Shown: one piece after another, positions 26,594-36,961 of the stretch
Layout: every line of letters starts with the position of its first letter
How positions within the stretch are numbered: position 1 is the first letter of the stretch
DNA from: an uncultured Mycoplasmatota bacterium
GTDB taxonomy: Bacteria; Bacillota_I; Bacilli_A; RF39; UBA660
Reading direction: 5' to 3'
NCBI GenBank assembly: GCA_946494015.1
Contig: CAMMBL010000004.1
Coordinates: forward strand, 1 to 38,579
DNA length: 38,579 bases
The notes under the pieces: model-generated
What the model was told of the DNA's origin: nothing
Seen by the model: the letters and a program-made list of their open reading frames with translations, nothing else
Databases searched by the model: none
Position numbers and translations under genes: made by a program

Positions 26594-27236
26594 AAACTTA
26601 AAAAGCCAACTCTTTAAAGTTGGCTTTTTCTTCCTTATTATTGGTTTATTAATTTTTTTTAGTCCTACTTTAATAAAAATTAAAGAGGAAGTTTTTGAGG
26701 AAATGCGTTTAGCAATTTTCCAAATGAATATAAATAAAGATAATACAACTATTAATGATGTAAATACTGAAAATTTAGTAATTACTAATGAAGAAACACA
26801 AATATTAAAAGAAGAACCAAAACAGGAAAAGAAGACTACTTATTCATATATAGGAGAGTTAAATATACCAGCAATTAGATTAAAAAGAGGTTTTGTTTCT
26901 AAAGAATCTAAATATAATGATATAAATTATAATATAACTATTGCTAACGAAGCAGATTACCCAGATGTTCCAGCTGGAAACTTCATCCTTATGGCTCATT
27001 CTGGTAATGCTTATATTTCTTTTTTTGATAAGCTATATAAACTTCAAATAGGGGATCAAGCAAGTGTAAGCTATAATGCTAATACTTATAATTATCACTT
27101 AGTTAAAGTTTATAATCAACCCAAAACAGGAAAAGTTACTATCTATAGGAATTCTTATGTTAAAACATTAACGTTAATTACCTGTACTCACGAAGATGAT
27201 TATAACCAAACAATATATATTTTTGAAGAAATATAA
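26577..27236 (+). CDS. Sortase (probable cognate of the upstream thioester protein)
   Basis: N-terminal TM, GELNIPAIRLKRGF, NFILMAHSGN (His), TLTLITCTHEDDYNQTIYIFEEI (TLxTC). ATG at 26577 overlaps the upstream gene's 3' end; the track start is TTG at 26556. Confidence 0.88.
   Translation: MQRKNRNLKSQLFKVGFFFLIIGLLIFFSPTLIKIKEEVFEEMRLAIFQMNINKDNTTINDVNTENLVITNEETQILKEEPKQEKKTTYSYIGELNIPAIRLKRGFVSKESKYNDINYNITIANEADYPDVPAGNFILMAHSGNAYISFFDKLYKLQIGDQASVSYNANTYNYHLVKVYNQPKTGKVTIYRNSYVKTLTLITCTHEDDYNQTIYIFEEI
26600..26630 (+). terminator. Intrinsic terminator-like hairpin inside the sortase reading frame, 6 nt after the thioester protein stop
   Basis: AAAAAGCCAACT-CTTTAA-AGTTGGCTTTTT, perfect 12-bp arms ending in T5. 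Confidence 0.75.
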
Positions 27237-27259
27237 TATAAAGATAAAGGAGGATGAAG

Positions 27260-27865
27260 ATGGATTTAAGTATTATTGATCAATTACTAAAACTACTAGA
27301 AATTCCTTTTTCCTCAATTTTAATGATAGAAATATCTATTATCTTTCTATTACTATATATATTTTTAGTCTATAATGAAAAAAGAGAAAGTAAAAAAGTA
27401 AAGGTCTTTCTATCAGCCATAATAATTTTCTTTATCTCAGCTTTAATATTTTATTTTTCAGACGATGTAGAATTTGTCTTAACAGAAATTATAAAAACTA
27501 TAATGAACTGCTTTTATTTTCCAAATATCATTTTTTATTTTAGTACTGTCATAATATCATTAATCATGATCATTTATACAATGCTAAGTAGTAAATTAAC
27601 TAAATTTAATAAAATAATTACATATACTTTTACATTATTACATCTATTTTTATTTACCAACTTTATTACCTATGCCATTATTAATAAAACTAATTTAACT
27701 AATACAGCAAATATTTATCAAAATGATAATATGTATATTATAGTATTTTTTAGTCAAATTCTTTTTTTCATTATAATCATCTATAAAGCAATATATCATT
27801 TTTGTTATATTAGAAAGGAAAAATTGAAAAATATTAATGAGAGTGATATAATGTTTAGGAAATGA
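27260..27865 (+). CDS. Polytopic membrane protein of unknown function
   Basis: About 5 hydrophobic segments; RBS AAAGGAGG upstream of ATG 27260. Confidence 0.7.
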   Translation: MDLSIIDQLLKLLEIPFSSILMIEISIIFLLLYIFLVYNEKRESKKVKVFLSAIIIFFISALIFYFSDDVEFVLTEIIKTIMNCFYFPNIIFYFSTVIISLIMIIYTMLSSKLTKFNKIITYTFTLLHLFLFTNFITYAIINKTNLTNTANIYQNDNMYIIVFFSQILFFIIIIYKAIYHFCYIRKEKLKNINESDIMFRK

Positions 27866-27872
27866 GGTAATT

Positions 27873-29933
27873 ATGAAAAGAAAACTAACAAAAGTTAAAG
27901 ATAAATTCATTAAAACTATAAAACAAATAAAAGAAGACAAATTAATAAGTAAATATTTTAGAAATAATCGCTTATTTATTGTCTATGTTTTAGTGTGTGT
28001 TTTTAATTCAACTCTACTTAGAGTATTTACAATGCCAACTATAGAAAACTACTTATCATTTAAAGCTATAATTGCTGATTTAGCAGTAGTTACTATTATT
28101 GGCTCATTTTCTTATTTATTTAAAGGAAGAAAGCGTTATACCTATTTATTATTTTGGACAACTATCTTTACTGCTATCTGTGTTATAAACTCTGTTTATT
28201 ATACTTTCTATACATCTTTTGCTAGTGTATCAATGTTATCCCTTACTCAATATATTGGTCAAGTAGGTGATGCTGTTGTAGAAAATGTTCTCCAGTTAAA
28301 AGACCTATTATATTTAATTCCATATATTTTCTTTATATACTACTATCATCGTCTTGTTAAAAGAAATAGATATAGAAATTATAATAAAAATACTAGAATT
28401 CCAACCTTTAAATATACCTTAATTGGTGGTGTTTTAATATTATTTATTTTCATTATATCATTATCATCACTAGAAATAAGCCGTTTTATTAAGCAATGGA
28501 ATAGAGAATATATAGTTATGCGTTTTGGTATTTATATGTATCAAGGAAATGACATAGTAGCAAGCCTACAACCAAAAATATCAGCAATGTTTGGTTATGA
28601 TGATGCTAAAAAAGAATTTAATGAATACTATAAAGATAGAAGCGATGAACAAAATTATACTAATAAATATACAAATATTTTAGAAGGACGTAATGTAATT
28701 GTAATTCATGCTGAAAGTATGCAAGCCATAGCACTTAATAGGACTTTTAATGGACAAGAAGTAACACCAAATCTAAATAGGTTAATTAAAGAAGGTTTAT
28801 ACTTTGATAATTTTTACTCACAGGTCAGTGTTGGTACAAGTAGTGATACTGAATTGACATTCAATACAAGCTTAATGCCAACTCAAAATGGAACAGCTTT
28901 TGTCAGTTACTTTGATCGAACTTATATTGCTACTCCATCCTTAATGAAAGAAAAGGGTTATTATACCTTTAGTATGCATGCTAATAATGCTGATTTCTGG
29001 AATAGACGTGCTATGCATGAATCACTAGGTTATGATAAATTCTATAGTAAAGAAACATATGATGTAGATAATAAAAATATTATAGGCTTAGGTCTATCTG
29101 ATAAAGAATTTTTTGCTCAATCGGTAGAAAAAATTAAAAAAATAAGTGAAAAACATGATAAATATTATGGTTTATTAATAACTCTAACTAACCATACCCC
29201 ATTTTCTGATACTGATAAATATGGAGAATTTCCAGTAACAATGAAAACAACTATAACAAATGAAGATGGAACGACTAGTGAAATAGAAGCTCCATATCTT
29301 GAAGGAACAAAATTAGGTAATTATTTTAAATCAGTTCATTATGCTGATGCTGCTTTAGGAGAATTTTTTCAAGAAATGGATGAAGCCGGTTTATTAGAAA
29401 ATACTGTTGTTATTCTTTATGGTGATCATGATGCTAGACTACCAAAAAGTGATTATAATTTAATGAATAACTATGATCCAGTAACAGATAGTATAAAATC
29501 TAAAGATGACCCAACTTATAATGAATATGATAGTTTTGATTATGAACTTGATAGAAAAGTACCATTTTTAATCTGGACCAAAGATAAAGTAGTTCAAGGG
29601 CAAGTTGACTATACAATGGGAATGTATGATGTTATGCCAACAATTGGAAACATGCTAGGTTTTTATAATAAATATGCTCTTGGCCATGATATCTTTGAAA
29701 TAAAAGATAATAATATTGTAGTATTTCCTAATGGTAATTGGATTACTGATAAAATATATTACAATAGTCAAAAAGGTGAATACAAACTATTAAAAGATGA
29801 AATAATCGATGAAGATTATATAACAAAAAATAACGAATATGCTGATAAATTATTAAGTGTTTCTAATAAAGCTATTGTGTTTGATTTATTTAATCCAAAT
29901 AGTGAAGAAGAAGCTGTATCTAAAGAAAAATAG
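27873..29933 (+). CDS. ltaS: LtaS-family lipoteichoic acid synthase / sulfatase
   Basis: N-terminal TM bundle, NVIVIHAESMQ, SVGTSSDTELTFNTSLMPT, MHANNADFWNRRAMHESLGYDKFY, LLITLTNHTPFSD, VVILYGDHDA. Confidence 0.93.
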   Translation: MKRKLTKVKDKFIKTIKQIKEDKLISKYFRNNRLFIVYVLVCVFNSTLLRVFTMPTIENYLSFKAIIADLAVVTIIGSFSYLFKGRKRYTYLLFWTTIFTAICVINSVYYTFYTSFASVSMLSLTQYIGQVGDAVVENVLQLKDLLYLIPYIFFIYYYHRLVKRNRYRNYNKNTRIPTFKYTLIGGVLILFIFIISLSSLEISRFIKQWNREYIVMRFGIYMYQGNDIVASLQPKISAMFGYDDAKKEFNEYYKDRSDEQNYTNKYTNILEGRNVIVIHAESMQAIALNRTFNGQEVTPNLNRLIKEGLYFDNFYSQVSVGTSSDTELTFNTSLMPTQNGTAFVSYFDRTYIATPSLMKEKGYYTFSMHANNADFWNRRAMHESLGYDKFYSKETYDVDNKNIIGLGLSDKEFFAQSVEKIKKISEKHDKYYGLLITLTNHTPFSDTDKYGEFPVTMKTTITNEDGTTSEIEAPYLEGTKLGNYFKSVHYADAALGEFFQEMDEAGLLENTVVILYGDHDARLPKSDYNLMNNYDPVTDSIKSKDDPTYNEYDSFDYELDRKVPFLIWTKDKVVQGQVDYTMGMYDVMPTIGNMLGFYNKYALGHDIFEIKDNNIVVFPNGNWITDKIYYNSQKGEYKLLKDEIIDEDYITKNNEYADKLLSVSNKAIVFDLFNPNSEEEAVSKEK

Positions 29934-29948
29934 ATAGGAGTTAAAAAT

Positions 29949-30566
29949 ATGAAATTAAAAAAAAGCGTAAAAAGAATTATTATAATTGCTGTAATACTAA
30001 TTATTGCTGGAAGTAGTTTTATTGCTTATGAGAGTCTTAATAAAAAAGAAACTAAGAAAGCAACTGTTGTTAATGAAATAAAAGAATATGGTTATACTTT
30101 AAAATCAAATAAAAGTGAAAAATATAAAGAAATGTTTCAAAAATTAAAAAATATTTTAAGTAAAGATGAAGTTGATGAAAAAGCTTATGTAGAACAAATA
30201 AGTAAAATGTTTATATTAGATTTCTATAGTTTAGATGATAAATTAGCAAATACTGATGTAGGAGGTGTTGATTTTCTTCATCAAGATGCTAAAACTAATT
30301 TTTTAGAAAAATCAGAAGATACTATCTATAAATATGTAGAAAATAATATTTATGGTAACAGAAACCAAGACCTTCCTGAAGTAGATAATATTACTATAGA
30401 TAATATTGATACAGTTGAATATACTATTGGAACTGATAATACTGATCAAGAAGCATATCAAGTTGAAATAGAATGGACCTATAAAAAAGATATGGACTAT
30501 CAAAATAAAGCAACCCTTACTTTTGTTCATGAAGGTAAAAAACTTTCATTAGTTGAAGTAAAATAA
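29949..30566 (+). CDS. Membrane-anchored exported protein of unknown function
   Basis: N-terminal TM (IIIIAVILIIAGSSFIAYESL) then soluble domain ending in a beta-rich VEIEWTYKKDM...LTFVHEGKKLSLVEVK; 15 nt after ltaS. Confidence 0.7.
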   Translation: MKLKKSVKRIIIIAVILIIAGSSFIAYESLNKKETKKATVVNEIKEYGYTLKSNKSEKYKEMFQKLKNILSKDEVDEKAYVEQISKMFILDFYSLDDKLANTDVGGVDFLHQDAKTNFLEKSEDTIYKYVENNIYGNRNQDLPEVDNITIDNIDTVEYTIGTDNTDQEAYQVEIEWTYKKDMDYQNKATLTFVHEGKKLSLVEVK

Positions 30567-30582
30567 TGTTAGAGGTGATATT

Positions 30583-31298
30583 TTGGAAAGACTACAAAAA
30601 GTAATCGCTACATCAGGACTTACTTCAAGAAGAAAAGCTGAAGATTTGATTAAAGCAGGGCGTGTAAAAGTAAATAATGTTATAGTAAGAGAATTAGGAA
30701 CAAAAGTAACTTCTAAAGATATAATTAAAGTTGATGATAAAGAATTAATAAAAGAAAAAAAAGTTTATTATCTTCTTAATAAACCTAGAGGAATTATTAC
30801 TAGTGTAAGTGATGATAAAGAAAGAAAAACTGTAGTAGATTTAATTCCTTGTAATGAAAGAATATATCCTGTCGGACGTCTTGATTATGATACAACAGGA
30901 GTTCTAATTTTAACTAATGATGGTGATTTTGCCAACATTTTAATGCATCCATCTAGTGAAGTAGAAAAAGTATATATAGTTAAAGTTAAAGGTATTATTG
31001 ATAAAGATGCAATTAACACTTTAAAAAATGGGGTTATAATTGATGGTAAAATGACTAAACAAGCTAAAATAAAATTACGAAAAAAAGATTATAAAACCAA
31101 CACTTCTATGCTTACGGTAACTATCCATGAAGGACGTAACCATCAAGTGAAAAAAATGTTTGAAAGTGTAGGTTATAAAGTACTAAAATTAAAAAGAGAA
31201 AGAGAATTTATCTTTGATTTAAAAGGCTTAAAAAGTGGGGAATATAGAACTTTAACACCTAAAGAAGTAGCTATAGTTTATAGTTTAAAAACAAAATA

Positions 31299-31299
<1 letters not shown>
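30583..31299 (+). CDS. rluB: rRNA pseudouridine synthase, RluB/RsuA family
   Basis: ERLQKVIATSGLTSRRKAEDLIKAGRVKVN (S4), LLNKPRGIITSVSD, YPVGRLDYDTTGVLILTNDGD, EGRNHQVKKMFE. Confidence 0.95.
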
Positions 31300-31536
<237 letters not shown>

Positions 31537-31619
31537 TTATACTCTATTTTTCTATCTTTGCCTACTTTAAATTTTTTTCATAATATGATATGATAACAAT
31601 ATAGTAAAGTAGGTGGAAT

Positions 31620-32480
31620 ATGGGACGAATGGAACGGTATAATAATAGCCAAAAAACAAAACATATAACTAGAACTGAAAAAAACCAAAATCTATATAAT
31701 GACTTAGGTCATCTTGAAAGATACACAACAATGTCAGATGTATCAAAAATAGAAGCAGTTGAGTTAAATGCCGCCAAGAAAAATTATAGAACAAGAGAAG
31801 GGTATCATAAAATAAAAGATTATAATATACCTAATATAGCTATAGAAAAACCACTTATTAGAAAAGAATTAGATGAGTTTAATTACTTATATAATACTGA
31901 TGAACATAAAACATATGATATTAATAGAGTTATTGAAGAAGCTAAAGAATTAAGGGAAAAAGATAGTTTAGAAAGAAAAAGGAAACTTCATAATGAAAAG
32001 TATAATATTTTGGAAAGTAGTGATGAAGAATTAGAAAAATTTAAAGAAGAAACTAAACTTCGTCATAAACCTATTGAAAATGAACAAGAATTAGAAGATT
32101 TAATTAATACTATTACTTCAAAAGAATTAAGAAAAGAAATAGATAAAGCTACTGATAATAATAGTTTATTAAGTGATTTAATGGCAACAAATGTCAATGA
32201 AGAAGTATTAAAACCTATCGCTACTAAAATAGATGATCAAGATAATAATAAAGATGATGAAACTAAACAATTAGAAGGAGTAAAAAATAAAGAAGCATTA
32301 AATGATATAGATGAATCTTTTTATACAAAAAGCCTAGATTTAAGTGAAGAAGACTTTGATTTTGATGATGAGAATGTAAAAAAGCCATCTAAATTGTTAA
32401 CATTTTTAAAATTTATTTTTTCACTTATCCTAATAATAGGAGTAGGTATAGGTGTTTATTATGTTATAACTAACTTTTAA
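31620..32480 (+). CDS. Uncharacterised C-terminally anchored (tail-anchored topology) protein
   Basis: 286 aa, charged cytoplasmic region, single C-terminal TM (LLTFLKFIFSLILIIGVGIGVYYVITNF). Confidence 0.7.
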   Translation: MGRMERYNNSQKTKHITRTEKNQNLYNDLGHLERYTTMSDVSKIEAVELNAAKKNYRTREGYHKIKDYNIPNIAIEKPLIRKELDEFNYLYNTDEHKTYDINRVIEEAKELREKDSLERKRKLHNEKYNILESSDEELEKFKEETKLRHKPIENEQELEDLINTITSKELRKEIDKATDNNSLLSDLMATNVNEEVLKPIATKIDDQDNNKDDETKQLEGVKNKEALNDIDESFYTKSLDLSEEDFDFDDENVKKPSKLLTFLKFIFSLILIIGVGIGVYYVITNF

Positions 32481-32503
32481 AAAGGAATTTATTCCTTTTT
32501 TTT
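32479..32503 (+). terminator. Intrinsic terminator
   Basis: AAAAAGGAAT-TT-ATTCCTTTTT plus T run. Confidence 0.75.
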
Positions 32504-32562
32504 ATATTCTCTTTTCTTTAACCATAATTTATAGTATAATTTTAATAGTTTTGAGGTGCTGT

Positions 32563-33588
32563 ATGAATATATATAATTTAACTATAGAAGATCTTACAAC
32601 ATATTTTTTAAAAAATGACGACAAAAAATTTTATGCTACTGAATTATTTACTTGGCTATATAATAAAGATAAAAAAATAATAGACTTTAATGAAGCAACT
32701 AATATAAAAAAATCTACAATATTAAGATTAAAAGAAGATTTTGTAATATCTACAATAGAAATTGTAAAAAAAGAAAAAGCTAAAGATGTTTCAAAATATT
32801 TATTTAAACTTAGTGATAATGAACATATAGAAGCTGTTTTAATGTATCATGATTATGGCAATAGTTTATGTATTTCTAGTCAAGTTGGTTGTAATATGGG
32901 CTGTAAATTTTGTGAATCTGGTAGAAGAAAAAAAGTACGTAATTTAACAACTGGAGAGATGGTAGAGCAAATATTAAAAGTAGAAAATGATAGTAAGATT
33001 AGAATTAGTCATATCGTGATTATGGGAATAGGAGAACCTTTCGATAATTATGATAATGTTTGTAAATTTATTAAAATAATAAATCATCCTAAGGGTTTAA
33101 ATATAGGAGCTCGGCATATTACCATCTCAACATGTGGAATTATTCCTAAAATATTAGATATTGCTAATTTCCCATATCAAGTAAATTTAGCAATAAGTTT
33201 GCATGCTGCTACTGATGAACTTAGAAAACAATTAATGCCAATTGCAAAAGTATATCCATTGAATGAATTAATAGATTCTATAAAAAAATATATAGAAAAG
33301 ACGAATAGACGTGTTACTTTTGAATATATTCTTCTAAAAGATGTTAATGATACAAAAGAAGATGCTCTAAATCTTGTTAAATTACTAAAAGGAATAAATG
33401 CTTATGTTAATTTAATACCATATAATGAAACAGATTCTTTACAATTTAAACGAAGTAACCCTTTAACAATTGCTAAATTTTATGATATACTAAAGAAAAA
33501 TAATATTACAGTTACAATTAGACGAGAATTTGGCGGTACAATTAGTGCTGCTTGTGGACAACTTAGAAGCAGGAAGGAGGAGTTATGA
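32563..33588 (+). CDS. rlmN: 23S rRNA (A2503-C2) methyltransferase RlmN
   Basis: FYATELFTWLYNK, SSQVGCNMGCKFCESGRRKKVRNLTTGEMVEQI, VIMGIGEPFDNYDNV, LAISLHAATDELRKQLMPI. Confidence 0.97.
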   Translation: MNIYNLTIEDLTTYFLKNDDKKFYATELFTWLYNKDKKIIDFNEATNIKKSTILRLKEDFVISTIEIVKKEKAKDVSKYLFKLSDNEHIEAVLMYHDYGNSLCISSQVGCNMGCKFCESGRRKKVRNLTTGEMVEQILKVENDSKIRISHIVIMGIGEPFDNYDNVCKFIKIINHPKGLNIGARHITISTCGIIPKILDIANFPYQVNLAISLHAATDELRKQLMPIAKVYPLNELIDSIKKYIEKTNRRVTFEYILLKDVNDTKEDALNLVKLLKGINAYVNLIPYNETDSLQFKRSNPLTIAKFYDILKKNNITVTIRREFGGTISAACGQLRSRKEEL

Positions 33589-34331
33589 AATCGTTTTATT
33601 TAACAGATGCTGGTAAAGTACGAGATCATAATGAAGATAGTGTTTTAATAGTTCATAATAATAATGGAGATACTCTCATGGCTATTGCCGATGGAATGGG
33701 AGGACATTCTGCTGGAGAAGTAGCTTCATCAATTGCTATAACTCATCTAGCTAAAGAATTTAATGAAAATTTTTATAATATGACAAAAATGGATGCGGTT
33801 AATTTTTTAAGAAATAGTGTTAATGAAATTAATGATAGTATTTTTAGACATGAAAAAACACATCCAGAAAGTAAAGGAATGGGAACAACTTTAGTTACAG
33901 CGATTATTACTAAAGATTATATTCTCTTTGGTAATATAGGTGATTCCTCAGGATTCGTTATGAAAGATGGTAAATTGCATAAAGTAACTTATGATCATAC
34001 TTTAGTTAATTTATTAGTATCAGCTGGAGAATTAACTAAAGAAGAAGCTAAAGATCATCCTAAAAAAAATGTTTTAATGAAAGCTTTAGGTGCTAATGAT
34101 CCTATAGATATAGATATATTTGATTGTATGGATATAAAAGAAATAGATTCTATACTATTAGCAAGTGATGGCCTTACTAATATGCTTGATGAAGAACAAA
34201 TAGAAAAAGTATTATTAAGTGAAGGTGATATTGAAGATAAAGTAATTAAACTAATTAGAAAAGCTAATAATAGAGGTGGAACTGATAATATCTCTGTTGC
34301 TTATTTAATTAAAGAAGAAGGTGAAGAATAA
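33585..34331 (+). CDS. prpC: PP2C-family Ser/Thr phosphatase
   Basis: TDAGKVRDHNEDSVLI, IADGMGGHSAGEVAS, GMGTTLVTAI, GNIGDSSGFV, ILLASDGLTNML. Confidence 0.95.
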   Translation: MKSFYLTDAGKVRDHNEDSVLIVHNNNGDTLMAIADGMGGHSAGEVASSIAITHLAKEFNENFYNMTKMDAVNFLRNSVNEINDSIFRHEKTHPESKGMGTTLVTAIITKDYILFGNIGDSSGFVMKDGKLHKVTYDHTLVNLLVSAGELTKEEAKDHPKKNVLMKALGANDPIDIDIFDCMDIKEIDSILLASDGLTNMLDEEQIEKVLLSEGDIEDKVIKLIRKANNRGGTDNISVAYLIKEEGEE

Positions 34332-36121
34332 TGGTTACAAAGGGGCAAAAGATAAATGGTCGTTATGAGATAATTAAATCTATTGGTGAAGGTGGTATGG
34401 CTAATGTTTATCTTGGATATGATACCATATTAGATAGAAATGTTGCCATTAAAGTACTACGCGGAGATTTAGCAAATGATGAAAAATTTGTAAGACGTTT
34501 TCAAAGAGAGGCTTTATCAGCTTCAAGCCTATCTCATCCTAATATTGTTGCCATGTATGATGTAGGTGAAGATGATGGCCTATATTATATCGTAATGGAA
34601 TATGTTGAAGGTAAGACCTTAAAACAATTATTAAAGAAAAGAGGAAGTCTAACTTTAAGTGAAGCTATAGATATTATGTTACAACTAACCGATGGTATGG
34701 CTCATGCTCATGATTCCTACATTGTTCATCGTGATTTAAAACCACAAAATATTATGATTCAAGATGATGGCCAAATAAAAATAACAGACTTTGGTATTGC
34801 TATGGCCTTAAATTCAACACAATTAACTCAAACAAATTCAGTTATGGGTTCAGTTCACTATCTTCCACCAGAACAAGCAGCTGGTAAAGGAGCTACCATC
34901 AAAAGTGATATCTATTCCATGGGAATTATATTTTATGAACTTTTAACTGGTGAATTACCTTTTAAAGGAGATAGTGCAGTAGAAATAGCGCTAAAACAGA
35001 TGAAAGAGCCACTTCCTGATGTTCATAAATTAAATAATGATATCCCCCAAAGTATTGAAAATATTATATTAAAAGCAACAGCAAAAAATCCTAAAAATCG
35101 TTATGATGATGCTAAAAGTATGCATAATGATTTATTAACTGCTTTAAATGATGATAGGATAAATGAAGAACCATATGTTTATCCCTATCCTGAACATGAA
35201 GTAGATGAAACAACAAAAATAATGAAGCCTATTACTAATGAAGAAGAAGGTGTAGCAACACCAATAACTGATGAAAAAGTTAAAAGATCAAACAAACTAA
35301 TAATAGCACTATCAATTATTGCCGGTATTATAGTTTTAGCTTTAATCTCAGTATTCTTTATTATTCCAGCTGTAACTGCTGAAAAAGATATTAAAGTTCC
35401 TGATGTATCTGATATGACAGTAAGTAAGGCAACTGAAAAACTGGAAGATGCTGGTTTTGTTGTTAATAATAAAATAAAAGAAGTATCTAGTGAAAAAGTT
35501 AAGAAAAATAGAATAATAAAGACAGATCCAAAAGCTGGAAGTACCTTAAAAGAAGGAAGTAGAATAACTTTATATAAATCAACAGGAGTAAAAACCTATA
35601 CTTTAGAAAACTATGTTAATGTTGATATTAATGAAGCGAAAGAAGCACTAGAAGATATGGGATTAACAGTAACGATTCAAGAAATAGAACCAGATATTAC
35701 TACTTGTTCTGTAATAGGTCAAAACTTAGTAATATCACAATCTCTTGATGAAGGTAGTGAAGTAAAATCAGGAGATAAAATAATATTAACAACTCTTAAG
35801 ACACTAACTTTTCCGACATGGGCTGGCTCAACCCAAGATGCTGTAACATCATGGTGTAATAATGCCTGTGTAACACTAAATATTGAATATCAAGAAGTTG
35901 TTGATCCTAATCAAGTTGGCAAAGTTATTACTCAATCACGTCCAAGTGGTTCTACTGTAAAAAATAATGATAGTGTTACAATTACTATTGGTAAAAAATC
36001 ACCTATAACTAATAATAATGATGATGATGAAGTAGATATAGATGATAATGAAACTGACAAACAAGATACCAATAATAATCAAGATGATAACAAAACTAAT
36101 AATCAAGATAAAACAAATTAG
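34331..36121 (+). CDS. prkC: PASTA-domain Ser/Thr kinase
   Basis: Kinase GEGGMANVYLGYD, VHRDLKPQNIMI, DFGIA; TM IIALSIIAGIIVLALISVFFII; about 3 PASTA repeats; Asp/Asn-rich tail. Confidence 0.96.
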   Translation: MVTKGQKINGRYEIIKSIGEGGMANVYLGYDTILDRNVAIKVLRGDLANDEKFVRRFQREALSASSLSHPNIVAMYDVGEDDGLYYIVMEYVEGKTLKQLLKKRGSLTLSEAIDIMLQLTDGMAHAHDSYIVHRDLKPQNIMIQDDGQIKITDFGIAMALNSTQLTQTNSVMGSVHYLPPEQAAGKGATIKSDIYSMGIIFYELLTGELPFKGDSAVEIALKQMKEPLPDVHKLNNDIPQSIENIILKATAKNPKNRYDDAKSMHNDLLTALNDDRINEEPYVYPYPEHEVDETTKIMKPITNEEEGVATPITDEKVKRSNKLIIALSIIAGIIVLALISVFFIIPAVTAEKDIKVPDVSDMTVSKATEKLEDAGFVVNNKIKEVSSEKVKKNRIIKTDPKAGSTLKEGSRITLYKSTGVKTYTLENYVNVDINEAKEALEDMGLTVTIQEIEPDITTCSVIGQNLVISQSLDEGSEVKSGDKIILTTLKTLTFPTWAGSTQDAVTSWCNNACVTLNIEYQEVVDPNQVGKVITQSRPSGSTVKNNDSVTITIGKKSPITNNNDDDEVDIDDNETDKQDTNNNQDDNKTNNQDKTN

Positions 36122-36130
36122 GGGGCTTTT

Positions 36131-36961
36131 ATGAAAGGACAAATTATAAAAATAAGTAGTAATAATCATATTGTCTTTAGTAATAATAAAACATATACTT
36201 GTGTTCCAAGAGGAAAATTTAGAAAGGACAAATTAATACCAAAAGTTGGTGATTATGTTATTTTCGACCCAGATAAATTAGTAATAGATGAAATATTAGA
36301 AAGAAAAAATAACTTTGATAGACCAATGGTTAGTAATATAGATCAAGCTTTTATAGTTACAAGCTTATTAAATCCTAATTTTTCTCTTAATCTACTAGAT
36401 CGTCTTCTAATTTTGATGGAATTACATAAAGTTAAAAGTATTATCTGTATTACCAAAAAAGATTTAACTAGCTTTGATTACTATGAAAAAATCAAGCTAG
36501 TTTTAGCATATTATAATAAAATAGGATACAATATCGTTACAAACCAAGATTTAGAAAAAATAAAAATACTAATAAAAGATCAGACAAATGTTTTTGTAGG
36601 TCAATCTGGCGCTGGTAAAAGTACCCTGTTAAATAAATTAAATCCTAATTGGAATTTAAAAACAGGGGAAATTTCTCTTGCTTTAGGTAGAGGAAAACAT
36701 ACAACAAGAAATGTAGAATTATATAATTTTTTAGATGGAAAAGTATTAGATACCCCTGGTTTTTCAGCTCTTAACTTTAATAATTATACTAAAGAAGATA
36801 TAAAAAAATCTTTTAGAGAATTTTCTAATTATTCATGTCCTTTTAAAGATTGCTCACATACTAAAGAAAAAGAATGTGCTATAAAAAAAGCAGTTTCATC
36901 AGGTGAAATATTAAAAACTCGTTATGATAATTATTTAAAATTTTATGAGGAGGCTAAATAA
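36131..36961 (+). CDS. rsgA: Ribosome small subunit GTPase RsgA
   Basis: Circularly permuted GTPase: TKKDL, GQSGAGKSTLLNKL, GRGKHTTRNVEL, DTPGFSAL, zinc site CPFKDCSHTKEKECAIKKAV. Confidence 0.96.
   Translation: MKGQIIKISSNNHIVFSNNKTYTCVPRGKFRKDKLIPKVGDYVIFDPDKLVIDEILERKNNFDRPMVSNIDQAFIVTSLLNPNFSLNLLDRLLILMELHKVKSIICITKKDLTSFDYYEKIKLVLAYYNKIGYNIVTNQDLEKIKILIKDQTNVFVGQSGAGKSTLLNKLNPNWNLKTGEISLALGRGKHTTRNVELYNFLDGKVLDTPGFSALNFNNYTKEDIKKSFREFSNYSCPFKDCSHTKEKECAIKKAVSSGEILKTRYDNYLKFYEEAK

Noticed and set aside
27695-27940. Minus-strand ORF 81 aa
   Set aside because: Antisense across two coding genes; hydrophobicity is an AT-rich artefact.
30312-30530. Minus-strand ORF 72 aa
   Set aside because: Antisense to the 29949-30566 gene; no RBS or family.
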